In this document: piece by piece, positions 9,832 to 20,471 of the stretch
Numbering within the stretch: position 1 is the first letter of the stretch
How the letters are laid out: each line of letters opens with the position of its first letter
From: Armillaria gallica
Taxonomy: Eukaryota; Basidiomycota; Agaricomycetes; Agaricales; Physalacriaceae
DNA: 64,000 nt
Assembly: GCA_037576215.1 (NCBI GenBank)
Contig: JBANDB010000002.1
Span: 1,860,001 to 1,924,000 of the forward strand
Reading direction: 5' to 3'
Position numbers and translations under genes: made by a program
Notes under the pieces: generated by a model
The model's database searches: none
Told to the model about the DNA's origin: nothing
What the model saw: only the letters and a program-made list of their open reading frames with translations

Positions 9832-10823
9832 TTATGATATGGGGAAGGGTAAGCGCATTCCTTGGGACGGGCTGTTGTACATGGCGGAAGGTAGCTGTGG
9901 TATCGGGACCGGGGGAAGGGACATGTGTACGACGACTGGGCCCGATGGTGACGTCGAGGGCTGGACGTTCTGCACGTACGGTACAGGACCCGACGCCGAC
10001 ACGGAATGACCTTGACTACGTCGCGAATCAACGTTACCCCGTGTTATGCTGTTGTATCTACGGCAGATATTGATTAGCGTCTATATTAAAAAAAGAATTA
10101 GACTAAGAAGAGCGCCATACCTATTCTTGGCCGAGAGGCCTGTTCTTCCTGGAAAATATGTTTTGACGATCTTTGTCCAGACTTTGCCGTGTTCACTGAC
10201 GGCCTTTAGGAGGAGTGCGTCCTGGGAGTATGGAAGGGTAAGCGACGTCAAGATGTCAATTTTTAATTGACTTACCCCTTCGGGTGTCCAGGTAGTTCTG
10301 TCGATCGCTGGATTCAAGGTATCCGTCCAGCGCTTGGCGCACTCTGAATAAGCGAGCTTTAAGTCAGCGCCACATAACAAAAAAAAATTCGACAAACGGT
10401 CGCTATTCCTGCTCTGCACCATTGCAGCTACCATTGACCACCTTAATGGACGCGACAAGGGGGGGAAGAAAAATTCAATGTCATGGAGAAGAAACATAAG
10501 TCTATTTACCTCGTGCCACACTCCTCGATCGCTTTGACGAGTCTCGCGTCCTCATCCGGAGACCATCCACCCTTGACGACGTCCGAGGCCATCTTGGCGA
10601 ACCAGCGTTTGCGGCAGTCTTTGTTTGTTCGGTCCGGGACATGTTTGGCGATCGCGTACCACTTGGACGGGCTCGCGCTGTTGGGGTCCTCTGGGTGATA
10701 CATTCGTTTAGGGCCGGAGTGCCGCAGAGGCAGCAGCGCACCTTTCTTAACGGCCTCGCGTAGGAGGCGGTCCTCCTCGTCTGTCCAGGACCGCCTCTCT
10801 CGAGTAGCGGAACCCTTTAGCAT
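9832..10823 (-). CDS. Three-repeat Myb/SANT DNA-binding protein
   Basis: Model: complement(9832..10057, 10121..10221, 10276..10343, 10398..10441, 10510..10823), five exons, 250 aa. Three Myb-like repeats are visible: residues 12-75 (RSWTDEEDRLL ... DCRKRWFAKM), 86-130 (GGWSPDEDARLV ... QCAKRWTDTLNP) and 136-182 (TTWTPEGDALLLKAV ... SAKNRYNSITR). Each has the spaced tryptophans or substitutes and the R-W/R-Y recognition-helix end. Repeat 1 has an insertion of about 24 residues (30-54). The tail is Ser/Pro/Val-rich and may be an activation region. The family acts in the nucleus as sequence-specific regulators; the targets are unknown. An upstream in-frame Met exists at 10931, but the Met at 10823 sits just before the first repeat and is preferred. 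Confidence 0.85.
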
Positions 10824-11765
10824 GATTGAGGGCTGGTATTTATAAGATGAATCTTGAAAAATGGGTGATGATGGGAGTACCTTCAGGGTCCTCTGTATTC
10901 CTGCTGGGTTGTTGGCGCTTGGACCAAACAAATCCGGTTACTTGTTGTTTTCCGGTCCCGAGCGGGCCTTGAAACCCTTACTTTCACTTTTCTGTTTGTT
11001 TTCTGTTGTCGTACTTACTGTGGTCCGTATGGTACCATCATGGTGTTTTGGTTATGTTCTGACGTGATTCTTTGATTAGACGCTTCATATTCCCAGGAAG
11101 ATCCGAACCTTGATGATCTTCCCACACATCTTTGCGAGGCTCTAGCTATTGGATTCACCGTAGTACAGTGCATAATTGACAGGCATGTCCTTCTAATGTG
11201 GCGTCACCAAGCGTAGCGCACCGAACTCATGCTGTGGAAGTCACCCAATTAACCTGAGAAGGTGCCTAGGCGTTGTCAATCTGGAAACGAAGGCGTCACA
11301 CGTATTGATGATTCCGATGATTTTGAACTTCGAATTACACGTTAGGGCCGATGCATCGGGGTATCACAAACTTAAGTATTTAAAGGATACTGGTCCCATC
11401 TAAACCGGTCAAAGTTTGTATTAGATGAGCCGACACTAAGTACTGTGTGTACCGTCGCTTAACTACGTGCACTGAGAGAATCAGGGCGAAAGCCAGGCAC
11501 AATGGATTGGGGTTCGGATTAGATAACGATGGCCGACCGTCACAACGCTGCGGTAGTAATGCGAAAGATGTTCGAAAGTATGTACCATACGGCGCCAAAT
11601 GACCTCGCCAATGCCCTCACCCGGAGGGCCTCAGGCGAAAAAGAAGGGGCGTGGGGTATCTGTAAAGAAAATCTATAGACAGCAGATGGGAGGAGATGAT
11701 GATGCGTGTTGGTACAGTTGAGGTCGAAAAGCGAAAGTGATATGAAAAGAGCGGACGAAGAGAAT
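10824..11765. other. Intergenic stretch between the Myb gene and the TMEM198-like gene
   Basis: About 940 bases. The first part is the Myb promoter, including a TATTTATA-like motif near 10838; the rest is the 3' flank of the membrane protein gene. No conserved open frame or RNA gene is seen. Confidence 0.5.
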
Positions 11766-13002
11766 CTATAGGCTGAATCGACTACCGTTGTGGTGCTTTT
11801 CCAAGACAGCGCTTCCCCGTTGCCACATGTCAATGAAAAAGTCTGAAACTTTCTTTTGTTCGAAGGTGGTTGGGTAATTAATGGCGAGCTCCGCATCACT
11901 CGGTGGACCCTTGTGGCGATTGAATGGTTTTCGAAATACGTAGTGCTGGGCGGTAGCAAGCATTGGTCTGTGGAGACTGTCAGACATAGTTGGTATGAGA
12001 TGACGGAGAAACAGACATACGTTGCTGCTAGAGACGCTATAACAATTATTCGCGTCGATAATTTGGGGTGATATCCGTTAGTCATAATGTCCTGTCAAAG
12101 ACTGTTAACTAGGACAGAAATCTGAAAGCGGCGTACGTACTGCCAGATGAGCGGTGTTACGATCAAACAAGTAGCGTAGTCCACGACTCATGCCGTCTTG
12201 CTTGTTAATTATAAGGTCGATGCCCAAGGCCATAAGAAACAGCCCGACAGATGCACATCCAAAAAGCTACAAATCATGGCGTGTCAGTCCAATAAAGTCA
12301 GGTTAATTGCGGATAACGTACCAAAGGAGGCCTCTGCTTCCATATCATTGATAGCCCGGCAAGTATGGGAAACACGATAACGATCGCCCAGTTGGTGTGG
12401 AGCGAGCTCCCGCCTAACAACCCTTCCTTCAACAGCACGACTCTGATCCCAAACGCCAGACCGCCGTTGAGTACGATAAGGATGATACCCCCCAGGCGTG
12501 CAAACTCGAATGCACCCAAACAAAAGCCCAGGAAAATAAAACCGAGAGTGATTGACGTGAGCACGATGTCGGATACGCCGTCATTGTTGATGCTGTTGAT
12601 AATAGCGGCCCAGGCTTGGGTAACGTCAGTCACAGGCCTATGCGATGTACTCCACAACTTACATAAAACCCCTGCTGAGAGGCCTACACCAGCGCCGGTC
12701 GTGAGTCTCCATCCCCTGATCCCAGCAAACGATAAGGGCACGCCGATGAGGAGGCAGCACCCTATCCAGAGCATCGCTGGGGGAGAGAACTTGGCACCTG
12801 CCCCATCAGTCGCCTCTCCCTGAGCGATGATGTCCTGAGTAGACGAATCGACCACTTGGACGGTCCCAGATGAATTCGAGACGATGGCCTTCCGAGGGAG
12901 CAGTCCTGGGGCCGGTGCGACATAAGCGTGAACATAAGAGAACTGGCATAGCAAGAGCCACAGGAGGAGAAGCAGGTTTTGTCCGCGGACCGCCGCCGCC
13001 AT
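11766..13002 (-). CDS. TMEM198/TM7S3-like (DUF4203) multi-pass membrane protein
   Basis: Model: complement(11766..11967, 12021..12091, 12141..12266, 12322..12614, 12663..13002), five exons, 343 aa. It starts with a signal peptide (NLLLLLWLLLCQFSYVHAY), then about seven hydrophobic segments rich in Gly, including LWIGCCLLIGVPLSFAGIRG and SITLGFIFLGFCLGAFEFA. The segment INKQDGMSRGLRYLFDRN, between the last two helices, is the most diagnostic part of the family. The C-terminal cytosolic tail has EKHHNGSRFSL. Family members sit in the plasma membrane or endomembranes; TMEM198 has been tied to Wnt signalling in animals, which does not carry over to fungi, so the role is unknown. Introns are 48-55 bases. 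Confidence 0.82.
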
Positions 13003-14634
13003 GAATTAACGAGTGTGGGGTGAGACAATCAGCTTGTTTAGAGCTTCGAGTCTCTGAAAGATACAGCCGGGGAGGGGAATCTCGACGGGTATAGAGAAAA
13101 ATCCCCAGCAAGGAGGAGGAGGGGTGGTATAAGTGGTGAATGAAGAATTGATGAAGACGTACGCTGCGCGACCATCTCTCAGCATATTATCAAATAGAGA
13201 ACGACGACGAAGAATTTCCATTGCCTAGCCGGAAATAGATCGCGTAGCGACGGATTGATTCCGGTACAGGTGGATAAGGAAATACGACTGCGCTCGTCGT
13301 ATGGCAACCAACGGAAGGTTCCTTATTTGGGGTATGGGGCGGTCTTTTTTGTTGGGGCCCGCTCGGGAGTTGGTCGGCGTAACGATGGTTTTCGAGCGCC
13401 TTGGAGCTTGGTGGAAAAGTTGCGCGGAGCCATCGTCGAGCTGCGATAGACTTTTCCTATGGTAAGAATCTTCCAGACCGTGGTGTCATCTTACCGATTA
13501 GACGCTACATTGATGTATTAAGTCCATAAGAAACGGAACGATCATACATGGGTACGCACAAGAAGCCCTCCACCATGTAGTATGTACCTAGTCATTCACG
13601 CAAGCTCATATCATTGATAGAGTTGACGTTTTCATAACATTCGAACATCACATCACCATGTAAACGCCAGCGTCAGAGCGCTCAACGTTCAAAGTTCAAC
13701 TCATGCGTGGCGGCGCCGATATCTTCGGCAACCGAACATAACCAGTACTGGAATTCGGTACCGCAGTACATCAAGGGTGTGTAAAATAGTAGTGGATACC
13801 TCGCCTCGACAGGCGTACGTCACCCGCAAGATAAGCCTATCACAAAATACCAATCAGCGTGAGATCTCGAACGGAAGAATTCAGAAAAATGAAACATCAG
13901 TGCAAAACTACGGATGATCTCACAGCACCCTCATCTCCGGGAAAGCTCCATACATCGCCCGAACCCGCATTGTTTATGCACGGAACCACACGCATACAAA
14001 GATTGGTCTTTTGCCCTGAGCGCTGATTATCCTGCGAGATTAAAATGTACCATCCCAGAACTAGTGAAAAACCACATCTAGGGGACCACTCGAAGCAGAG
14101 GAGAGCTGCATCTGCACGAGCTCGGCTGGAATGGGGATGTGAGACTCTGCCTTTACTAGCACGTCGTGGGTCTCTAGACCATGCCAGCCAATAGCGAAAA
14201 AAGAGTCTGAAATGTTGGTCTAGCCTTTACAACACACTTCTGCAAACTTGCGAAGAAAAGCGTATTGGGAATTCAGACGCGTTATGGGGTTCGGGCAAGC
14301 AACGTAGGTTCTTTCCACGGAGGCGGTGAGAGGCTCGACCCTTTTACTAAAGCATCATTGAAGAGGAGCGGGGAATGCGATACACACCTTGATGTTTGAG
14401 GATGGACGGTCGAAAGGAATCGGGGTTTCCCAAAATGGAACTCAGTCAACACTGGATGGCGTGGGAATTTTGTTTTTTTGGCTAGCGCTCGAGCCCTGCG
14501 CGAATGACGGCAAGATGTATGGCATAAAACTTTTTCGTAGAATTGAAATCTATTTCCATCGTGGTTGCTACCATACATAAGACGCGCATGAGGAGAAATT
14601 GACGTTAACATGCCTTCGGTGACCTAATTTTTTT
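13003..14634. other. Intergenic stretch, 1.6 kb
   Basis: Contains the upstream region of the TMEM198-like gene and the 3' flank of the F-box gene. Short open frames occur on both strands (for example 13255-13449 plus, 14282-14611 minus) but none shows a recognisable domain, codon pattern or splice partner. No RNA gene or repeat is seen. Confidence 0.5.
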
Positions 14635-16140
14635 TTAGCAGATAGCAATCCTGCGCCCCGCAGCGCGGAATCTTCGCATTCGATTGTGGTATCTGAGACG
14701 AGCGCCTTGGATAACTTCGGGACTGGCCATCTTGTAGGCAGCCCTGATTTCTTCTTCGTCCGATTCTTCCGCACTGTCTGATTCGTCATCGTCGCTGTCC
14801 TGTTCATCCTCGGAATCGCTCTCTTCGTCATCATGGTCTTCTTCTTTTGGAGGTGCGCCGACATGGGCGGAAGTGTCGTCGTCCTGGCTGCCCTCGGAAA
14901 AACCCTCACCTTCTGGGTAAGACACGTCTACCTCATCTTCACCTTTCTTTTCAACCATGCGCAGTACGAGCGCCTCAGATGGCCGCCTACTTCTTTCGAT
15001 AACATCGAAGATCTCATCCAAACACTCTTCAAGCACGTAAATGTCTAACACCGCAAGATTCTTCGATGCTGCAATGACCAGGCTGAAGTCTGAGACGCAC
15101 GAAGACACGGTCAATGTCCGCAGAGCGGGAGACTTTTCCAGGAAAGCGATAAACGTATCAACAGGGAGAACCGAGGCGCATATAGTCAGGGAGGTCAGAT
15201 TGGGAAGAGAGAATGTTTCGAAGATGTTATTGAGCGGCTGAAGACGAGGTTTGGGAAGCGTGATTGTGAGAGAGACGAGAAGCGGGATACGCGTGTTATC
15301 GGGCGAAGCACTGCGGAGTGGATTTTGGATTACCATCTGGGTCAGCTTGGGAAACGCAGAGCCGATAGAGCATATATCCGCGACTGAACAGTCTACAAAG
15401 TCAATTCGGCTGATGTTCCTGGAAGAACTCGCCATAGCGAGCGAAATCATGTCCCAGTACGTAGGTCTCGTCACTGTGAGCTGCGACAGGTCTGGATAGA
15501 AGAGGATGAAAAGCCCCAGTCCTGGAAACAGCGTGACGTCGTGGATGTTTACTGCGTGCGGGGTGAATAGAAAGCTGAAGGCTGCGATGTATGTGGATCT
15601 GGAATTCTCGAGGTCGGTTGTTAAAGACACGCGACGGTTTTTGCACTGATGGAGAAGGGTACGCAGGAAATCGAGAAACGCATGTTCGCCTGGGCGAGGA
15701 GTGCTTGATGCGCATACAAGTCTGATATTGAGCGGAGCTAGGGCGGCATGGGCGAGATAGGTGCAAAGAAGACGTTTCGCGGAAAGAGGGCGCTTGTGGA
15801 CGTTGGCACCATGAATCGTGATCATCGACCAGAGTCTGGGCATTGAAATGACGATGTTGCGCCACACAGAGCAGATTTGCGAGAGATAGAGAGCGGTGGG
15901 TTCAATGAGATGGGTGTGGTTGATGGCAACGCTAAAGGTGCAGCACTGGACGAAGATTTCTGACAAAAGCTCGAGCGGAATCTTGCAGATAGGGCTTTGG
16001 TACTGGACTTGCTGCTGAGAGCGCACGCAGGGCTGTATTCGAGACAGGCCGATCTCGGGATCACCATCGTGCAGGCGATTTTTGAAGACGGAATCGGTGA
16101 AGACGTTGACCAGACTGTCGATTCTCTGCGAGTAACTCAT
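14635..16140 (-). CDS. F-box protein with acidic C-terminus
   Basis: A single uninterrupted frame of 501 aa. An F-box-like segment lies at about residues 52-100 (CKIPLELLSEIFVQC ... QICSVWRNIVISMPRLWSMI), the usual Agaricomycete pattern in which the F-box is followed by irregular leucine-rich repeats: residues 150-390 show spaced LTxLxI-like motifs (for example LPNLTSLTICASVLP). Residues about 390-470 are very acidic (SDSEDEQDSDDDESDSAEES). F-box proteins join substrates to the SCF ubiquitin ligase through Skp1; this family is greatly expanded in mushrooms and the substrate is unknown. The gene is in tandem with the next gene on the same strand, 500 bases apart. Confidence 0.82.
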   Translation of the reverse strand: MSYSQRIDSLVNVFTDSVFKNRLHDGDPEIGLSRIQPCVRSQQQVQYQSPICKIPLELLSEIFVQCCTFSVAINHTHLIEPTALYLSQICSVWRNIVISMPRLWSMITIHGANVHKRPLSAKRLLCTYLAHAALAPLNIRLVCASSTPRPGEHAFLDFLRTLLHQCKNRRVSLTTDLENSRSTYIAAFSFLFTPHAVNIHDVTLFPGLGLFILFYPDLSQLTVTRPTYWDMISLAMASSSRNISRIDFVDCSVADICSIGSAFPKLTQMVIQNPLRSASPDNTRIPLLVSLTITLPKPRLQPLNNIFETFSLPNLTSLTICASVLPVDTFIAFLEKSPALRTLTVSSCVSDFSLVIAASKNLAVLDIYVLEECLDEIFDVIERSRRPSEALVLRMVEKKGEDEVDVSYPEGEGFSEGSQDDDTSAHVGAPPKEEDHDDEESDSEDEQDSDDDESDSAEESDEEEIRAAYKMASPEVIQGARLRYHNRMRRFRAAGRRIAIC

Positions 16141-16647
16141 CTACAGTAGAGAAAATGTTATCCAGGTCAAACCAGCTGGGTGTATGCGCACCTTTCAGAT
16201 ATCAGATGGGGGGCAGCATGTGGTAGTAAAAGGTCAAGAAGGAAGACGCGACGCGATTATTTACTTGTGCTTGCCACCTGTCCCGGCCCGTAATCCCACA
16301 TGCGGGCCGTCTATCTGTTGCATTTTTTTTCTTTGCGCATCTTCGAACACTCCGGCACAGGCACTCGATTTAGATGAGCACGCGCACCTGTATATATATC
16401 CAAGAAACTTGATAGGCCATACTTCGGCAGCTGGCAATCATAAGTAATTCTTCAATTCACATAGTCAGTACTATTACTTGTACAAAATACATCAAACAAG
16501 GATAGGTTTTCGCATATTCGTTAGTAATCACAAGAAAGCAACAAGAAAAGTAGCACAAAACAAAAGATCAAAAGTCATAAAAATGCAGGTCTGTGGTGAT
16601 ATGTATAGATGCATGAATGAAAATAAGAATGAAAAAATGCAGATCGA
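16141..16647. other. F-box promoter and 3' flank of next gene
   Basis: Includes TATATATA at 16390-16397, roughly 250 bases from the F-box start, and an A-rich 3' flank near 16540-16640. No gene recognised. Confidence 0.45.
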
Positions 16648-17949
16648 TCACCACATGCGCGTCCCAGCCATAGCGCGGTAGTTCACCATGGGTTGGAAGT
16701 ACCCTGGATGTGGTCCGTAGAAGTACGGTCGTATCGGTGGGTACGCATATGCTTGGGGGTTGAACATAGGGTAAGGAGGGTAGCCAGACCGGGAAGGAAG
16801 GGGGTATAGAGGAGCATGCAGGGAAGACGAGCGCGAGGACGTTGAAGAGAAAGAGGAGACTGATGATCCACCGCGTTTATGTGTCTTGGGCGCCGGCCTC
16901 GACCTCTTGCCCTGACCTTGCCCCTGCTTGGAAGAATCCTTCGCAGGCGGCTTGGGATCTCGAGGCGGACTAGCGCTCCCGAGCTCTATCCAGCCCGTCG
17001 GTGTCGCTGGCGGCGCCACGGAAGATTGACGCTTAGGTTCAATCCACCCTTCGGTTGTCGACGTCTTGTCTGGTACCGCAGAGCGACACCGGCGTGTAAG
17101 AGCGTCGAAGAGATCCTTCTTCCTCTGCACCTTGTCCTTTTCCCCGAAGCCAATCCAACCCTCGTCGTCTTCCAGTACCCGGCGCTTAGGCATCTTGACG
17201 ACGAACGCATCGTCGTCAGAATCCGGCGACTTGCGCTCGTCTGGAGCGAAAGGCGCGAAGACACTGTGAGCCTTCTCTTCGTAAGATCCGATGATATTCC
17301 GAATCTCTTCCTCTATCTCATCCCGTTCATCTTCTTCGTCCACCCCCATATAGAAACCCTGTTCGTCCTTTGTAATCTTGATCTTGTGGTTCTGTGAAGG
17401 AACGGGGTAGACGAACGTAGGAACGAACGAGTTAGCCGAAGCGTTGAGCTTGCTCGCGGGGGTATTCGGTGCGGAAGTAGATGCGGCGGAAGAGGTGGAC
17501 ACCGATGAGGTGGATGCTGATGGACATGGTGATGGGGTACCACGGGACGAGGCGGAGGATGACGCGGCATATGTTGGAATGTCTCCGAAAAGATCTGCAA
17601 TGAGCTCGTTCCATCGCCCTGTGTTCATACCATCACAATGACGTGCATCAGACACTGACATGGCCTCGCTGCTCTGCGAGAAGTAAAAACCAACGTCTGC
17701 CTCGTACCGGTCAAGAGCACCGAGAGCGGCCTGGACACCGGGCAGTGAGCAACTAAGGGACAGATCCTTGTCTTCTTGGACGGCGGGGTGGTCATCAACA
17801 GTCAGCGGTGGTAGGACTGCGACTTTCTTGGTTGGCGTCGTCGAAGGGGCCCAGGACACCGACGTATACGAGGTCCTCCACCAGTCGTCACCGTCAATGA
17901 TTTGCCATTGGTCGTCATCCATCAGCATCCTTTCATCGTCATCGTCCAT
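16648..17949 (-). CDS. Low-complexity hypothetical protein with repeated GWI motif
   Basis: One frame of 433 aa. I do not recognise the family. It starts with an acidic stretch (MDDDDERMLMDDD), has a Ser/Thr/Pro-rich part (129-165), an acidic patch (204-217), a basic patch KMPKRRVLEDDEG (252-264) and an aromatic Pro/Tyr-rich tail (391-428). The only ordered-looking part is about residues 66-125 (PGVQAALGALDRYEADVGFYF, GRWNELIADLFG). Three short copies of GWI followed by a polar or acidic residue (264, 301, 319) look like linear binding motifs. Codon phase is open over 1.3 kb and the product is strongly biased in composition, so a real gene is likely; function unknown. Confidence 0.72.
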   Translation of the reverse strand: MDDDDERMLMDDDQWQIIDGDDWWRTSYTSVSWAPSTTPTKKVAVLPPLTVDDHPAVQEDKDLSLSCSLPGVQAALGALDRYEADVGFYFSQSSEAMSVSDARHCDGMNTGRWNELIADLFGDIPTYAASSSASSRGTPSPCPSASTSSVSTSSAASTSAPNTPASKLNASANSFVPTFVYPVPSQNHKIKITKDEQGFYMGVDEEDERDEIEEEIRNIIGSYEEKAHSVFAPFAPDERKSPDSDDDAFVVKMPKRRVLEDDEGWIGFGEKDKVQRKKDLFDALTRRCRSAVPDKTSTTEGWIEPKRQSSVAPPATPTGWIELGSASPPRDPKPPAKDSSKQGQGQGKRSRPAPKTHKRGGSSVSSFSSTSSRSSSLHAPLYPLPSRSGYPPYPMFNPQAYAYPPIRPYFYGPHPGYFQPMVNYRAMAGTRMW

Positions 17950-19938
17950 GGTGACTGGAAGGTAGCGGTAAGTGGTGTGGTGACTCGATGTGAGAGAGAT
18001 GATTCACCACGGGATCGATGCAAGTCGACGGGCCGACGACGAAGACTGAAGGTCCTTTGCACAGGCCAGATGATCACAGATGGGGCAGATAGAGAAACCT
18101 TGTCGTTACAGCTAGAACGACATGCGTGGGCAGAGTAAAAGGGTAAAGGACAACAAAGGCAAGTCCCTACTTCTGTCACTCGGCTCACGTTTTCGTGACC
18201 TTCGGATCTCCATCTGCTCCATCTCCATCATGATCACCCGAATTTTTGCATCGTGCTCAACATACAGAACGATGCCGGGCGTCGCGGACAAGGACGAACA
18301 CTGACGACGACTGCCAGTGACCGACTGGCTATCGAACGCCCTCACATAGACCACCTCGAAGAAACCTACGGACGAGACACCCACTTGCATATTTCATGCT
18401 GTGCTCGTCGTGCTTGGCGACGGGAAGGCATGGAATGATAGTAGTCGTATGTGGTGATGGTGGTCAGCGAAGGAGATGCGCGCTGTTTACTATTTCTCCG
18501 CTGCTTACACAACTACAGCATTGCTCGCCGCCGCAGCATACGACCATCAGCCGGCGCGTTTGGGGTGCGTCACATCTAGGTGAGGCCTTTTTCATACTTG
18601 TCCTGCTACCCTTTGCCCTAGGGAACAGAAGAGTACATATATCAGGCTGCAAAAAATGCGCTGCCGATTGTCGTTGATCACAGTGGCGGTTCGACTCTCC
18701 GCGCGCGTCGTATTCCGCGTAGGGCTGAACTATTTCTTACGGGTCCAAGCAAATTCAGTTACTGGATGATTCGTCTGTGCTTTCTACTGCAGTTTTCTCC
18801 TGGTTGAGCAGCAAGGGCAAGACTGTGACACTATAGGCATTCGATTGATCCCCGTGGCTTAGCCTTCGCTCTATAAATACCCGGCAACTAAATACGCTGC
18901 CAAGGTCCTCCAGCTCGATCCTAACCTTTCGTGTGCAGAGTACCTTGATTGTGGCGATTAATGTGGAGGCACGGTATGTATGCGCTTTACAGCATCTCAA
19001 TTCTGATGTTGACCTATCGTCAAGGCTCTAGGCAGACTCTGGGATTTTAATTGCTACATTCTCGCTTCATTCATCTCTTGGCGCCCTTCGGTTGAATTGT
19101 TTCGTTCTAAACATATCCAAAGAGCAGAATGAGGAGGTCTGAAGTAGGCTGATCTTTTGTGGCGCAGGAAGAAAGCATCATCACAGGAACAACCCCGAGT
19201 CGACTGCTCGAAGCTTCATCAGCAGAGGACTACGAATGACGCTCTCACTCGACTTTTAGGCCACTCCGCTGGTCATGACGGGTATATCGGTGTTGTCGTA
19301 GTCCTCGTGCAAGTTTCGCTATACTCGGTGTTGGATTCGAGGACAATCCTTTTCGTAATATGGACGGGGGCTTTCAGGTGCTGAGAAAATGAAGCTCGTT
19401 TCATGTGTACATGAGCCGACCACCGAACGAAATGTGTGGTATGTTTTGTCCTGTTCTAGCAAGGTTTCCCATGTGTGTACGTAGAACCGTTGGTTGTGCA
19501 GTCCCTCGTCCATCTACTGCTGTGAAATAGACATCATCGACGAGGGCCAATGTTATCGCGATACAATAAACGCCTTCACATGATGCTATCACAATTGGGA
19601 CCTAAGGGCAACATCGTGGCAAAAACGTGCGGCTCGTTTTAGAATAATATTACACGCAAAGAACTGAAGTTTTCTTCCGGTCATTGAAACTACTTTCCTG
19701 CAAATCATCACGCGTCGATTCCATCTGTTGATCCTAGCCTCCAAATTATCACCCTAATTCAAAGAGCCGGTTGGCGTAGGATTACTCCGTCAATCTACTG
19801 TCTATAACACTTCGTATCTGCGAACTATCCCCAGATATGTAATAAGTCTTCCGAAGTCCGTGTCTTTAAGCCTGAAATTCTGCGATCCTTTGCAGCGATG
19901 CGGTCATGTTGATTTTTACGTTCGAATTTACTTTCAGG
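17950..19938. other. Intergenic stretch, 2 kb
   Basis: Upstream region of the GWI-motif gene followed by unassigned DNA up to the duplicated block. Open frames are all under 95 codons and overlap one another in several frames. No tRNA, repeat or conserved domain was seen. Confidence 0.5.
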
Positions 19939-20085
19939 CTATTGCTCGCGGATATGCCAAAAGGAAGACTGGTCATCTAGAGACCACCGTTCCCTGTGCA
20001 CCGAGGTCAGACAACTCAGAAATGGTACTTCAACCGGTGAATACATCCACATCACTGATACCTACTCGAGGAGGTGAAAATTGTC
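19939..20085 (+). pseudogene. MYND zinc-finger gene remnant
   Basis: The first part encodes YCSRICQKEDWSSRDHRSLC, the second half of a MYND zinc finger, nearly identical to the MYND gene at 30110-32033. The frame then jumps, by a deletion of about 400 bases relative to the other copy, into sequence that lies after the MYND stop region. There is no first half of the finger and no upstream exons; the homology begins abruptly mid-exon. Confidence 0.75.
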
Positions 20086-20471
20086 AAGTGCGGAGACCTT
20101 CGGTAAACATAAACACTCTGATATCCCATGACAATAGATGAAGGGGATACGCACCCCCCAAGCGACACCATCTGGTATACACTTGCCTCTAGGTGACTTT
20201 TCCGCTTCAGATGTGGGCAACCGCACCCCAAGGTGTGACTCGTTTGGGCTTATAGCGTCTGATTTGTACCTGTCAGAGAGCGCAATCCCAGCCTTGGAGA
20301 CCTCCGAAAACCGAATAAGTATGACTGGTGCGTTCTTCCTCGGCACGAGAGCGGGACATCATCATCGCCTCACTGGATATCACCTTAGGTATGCCCACAA
20401 AATCAGTTTCTTTGCAGATACAAAAGGTAAGTACTCGAAAGTAAAGTAAGATAAGTCTGTATCGTCATATA

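Noticed and set aside
12365..12823. 152-codon plus-strand open frame
   Set aside because: Lies wholly opposite exons of the TMEM198-like gene and is a shadow of that coding sequence.
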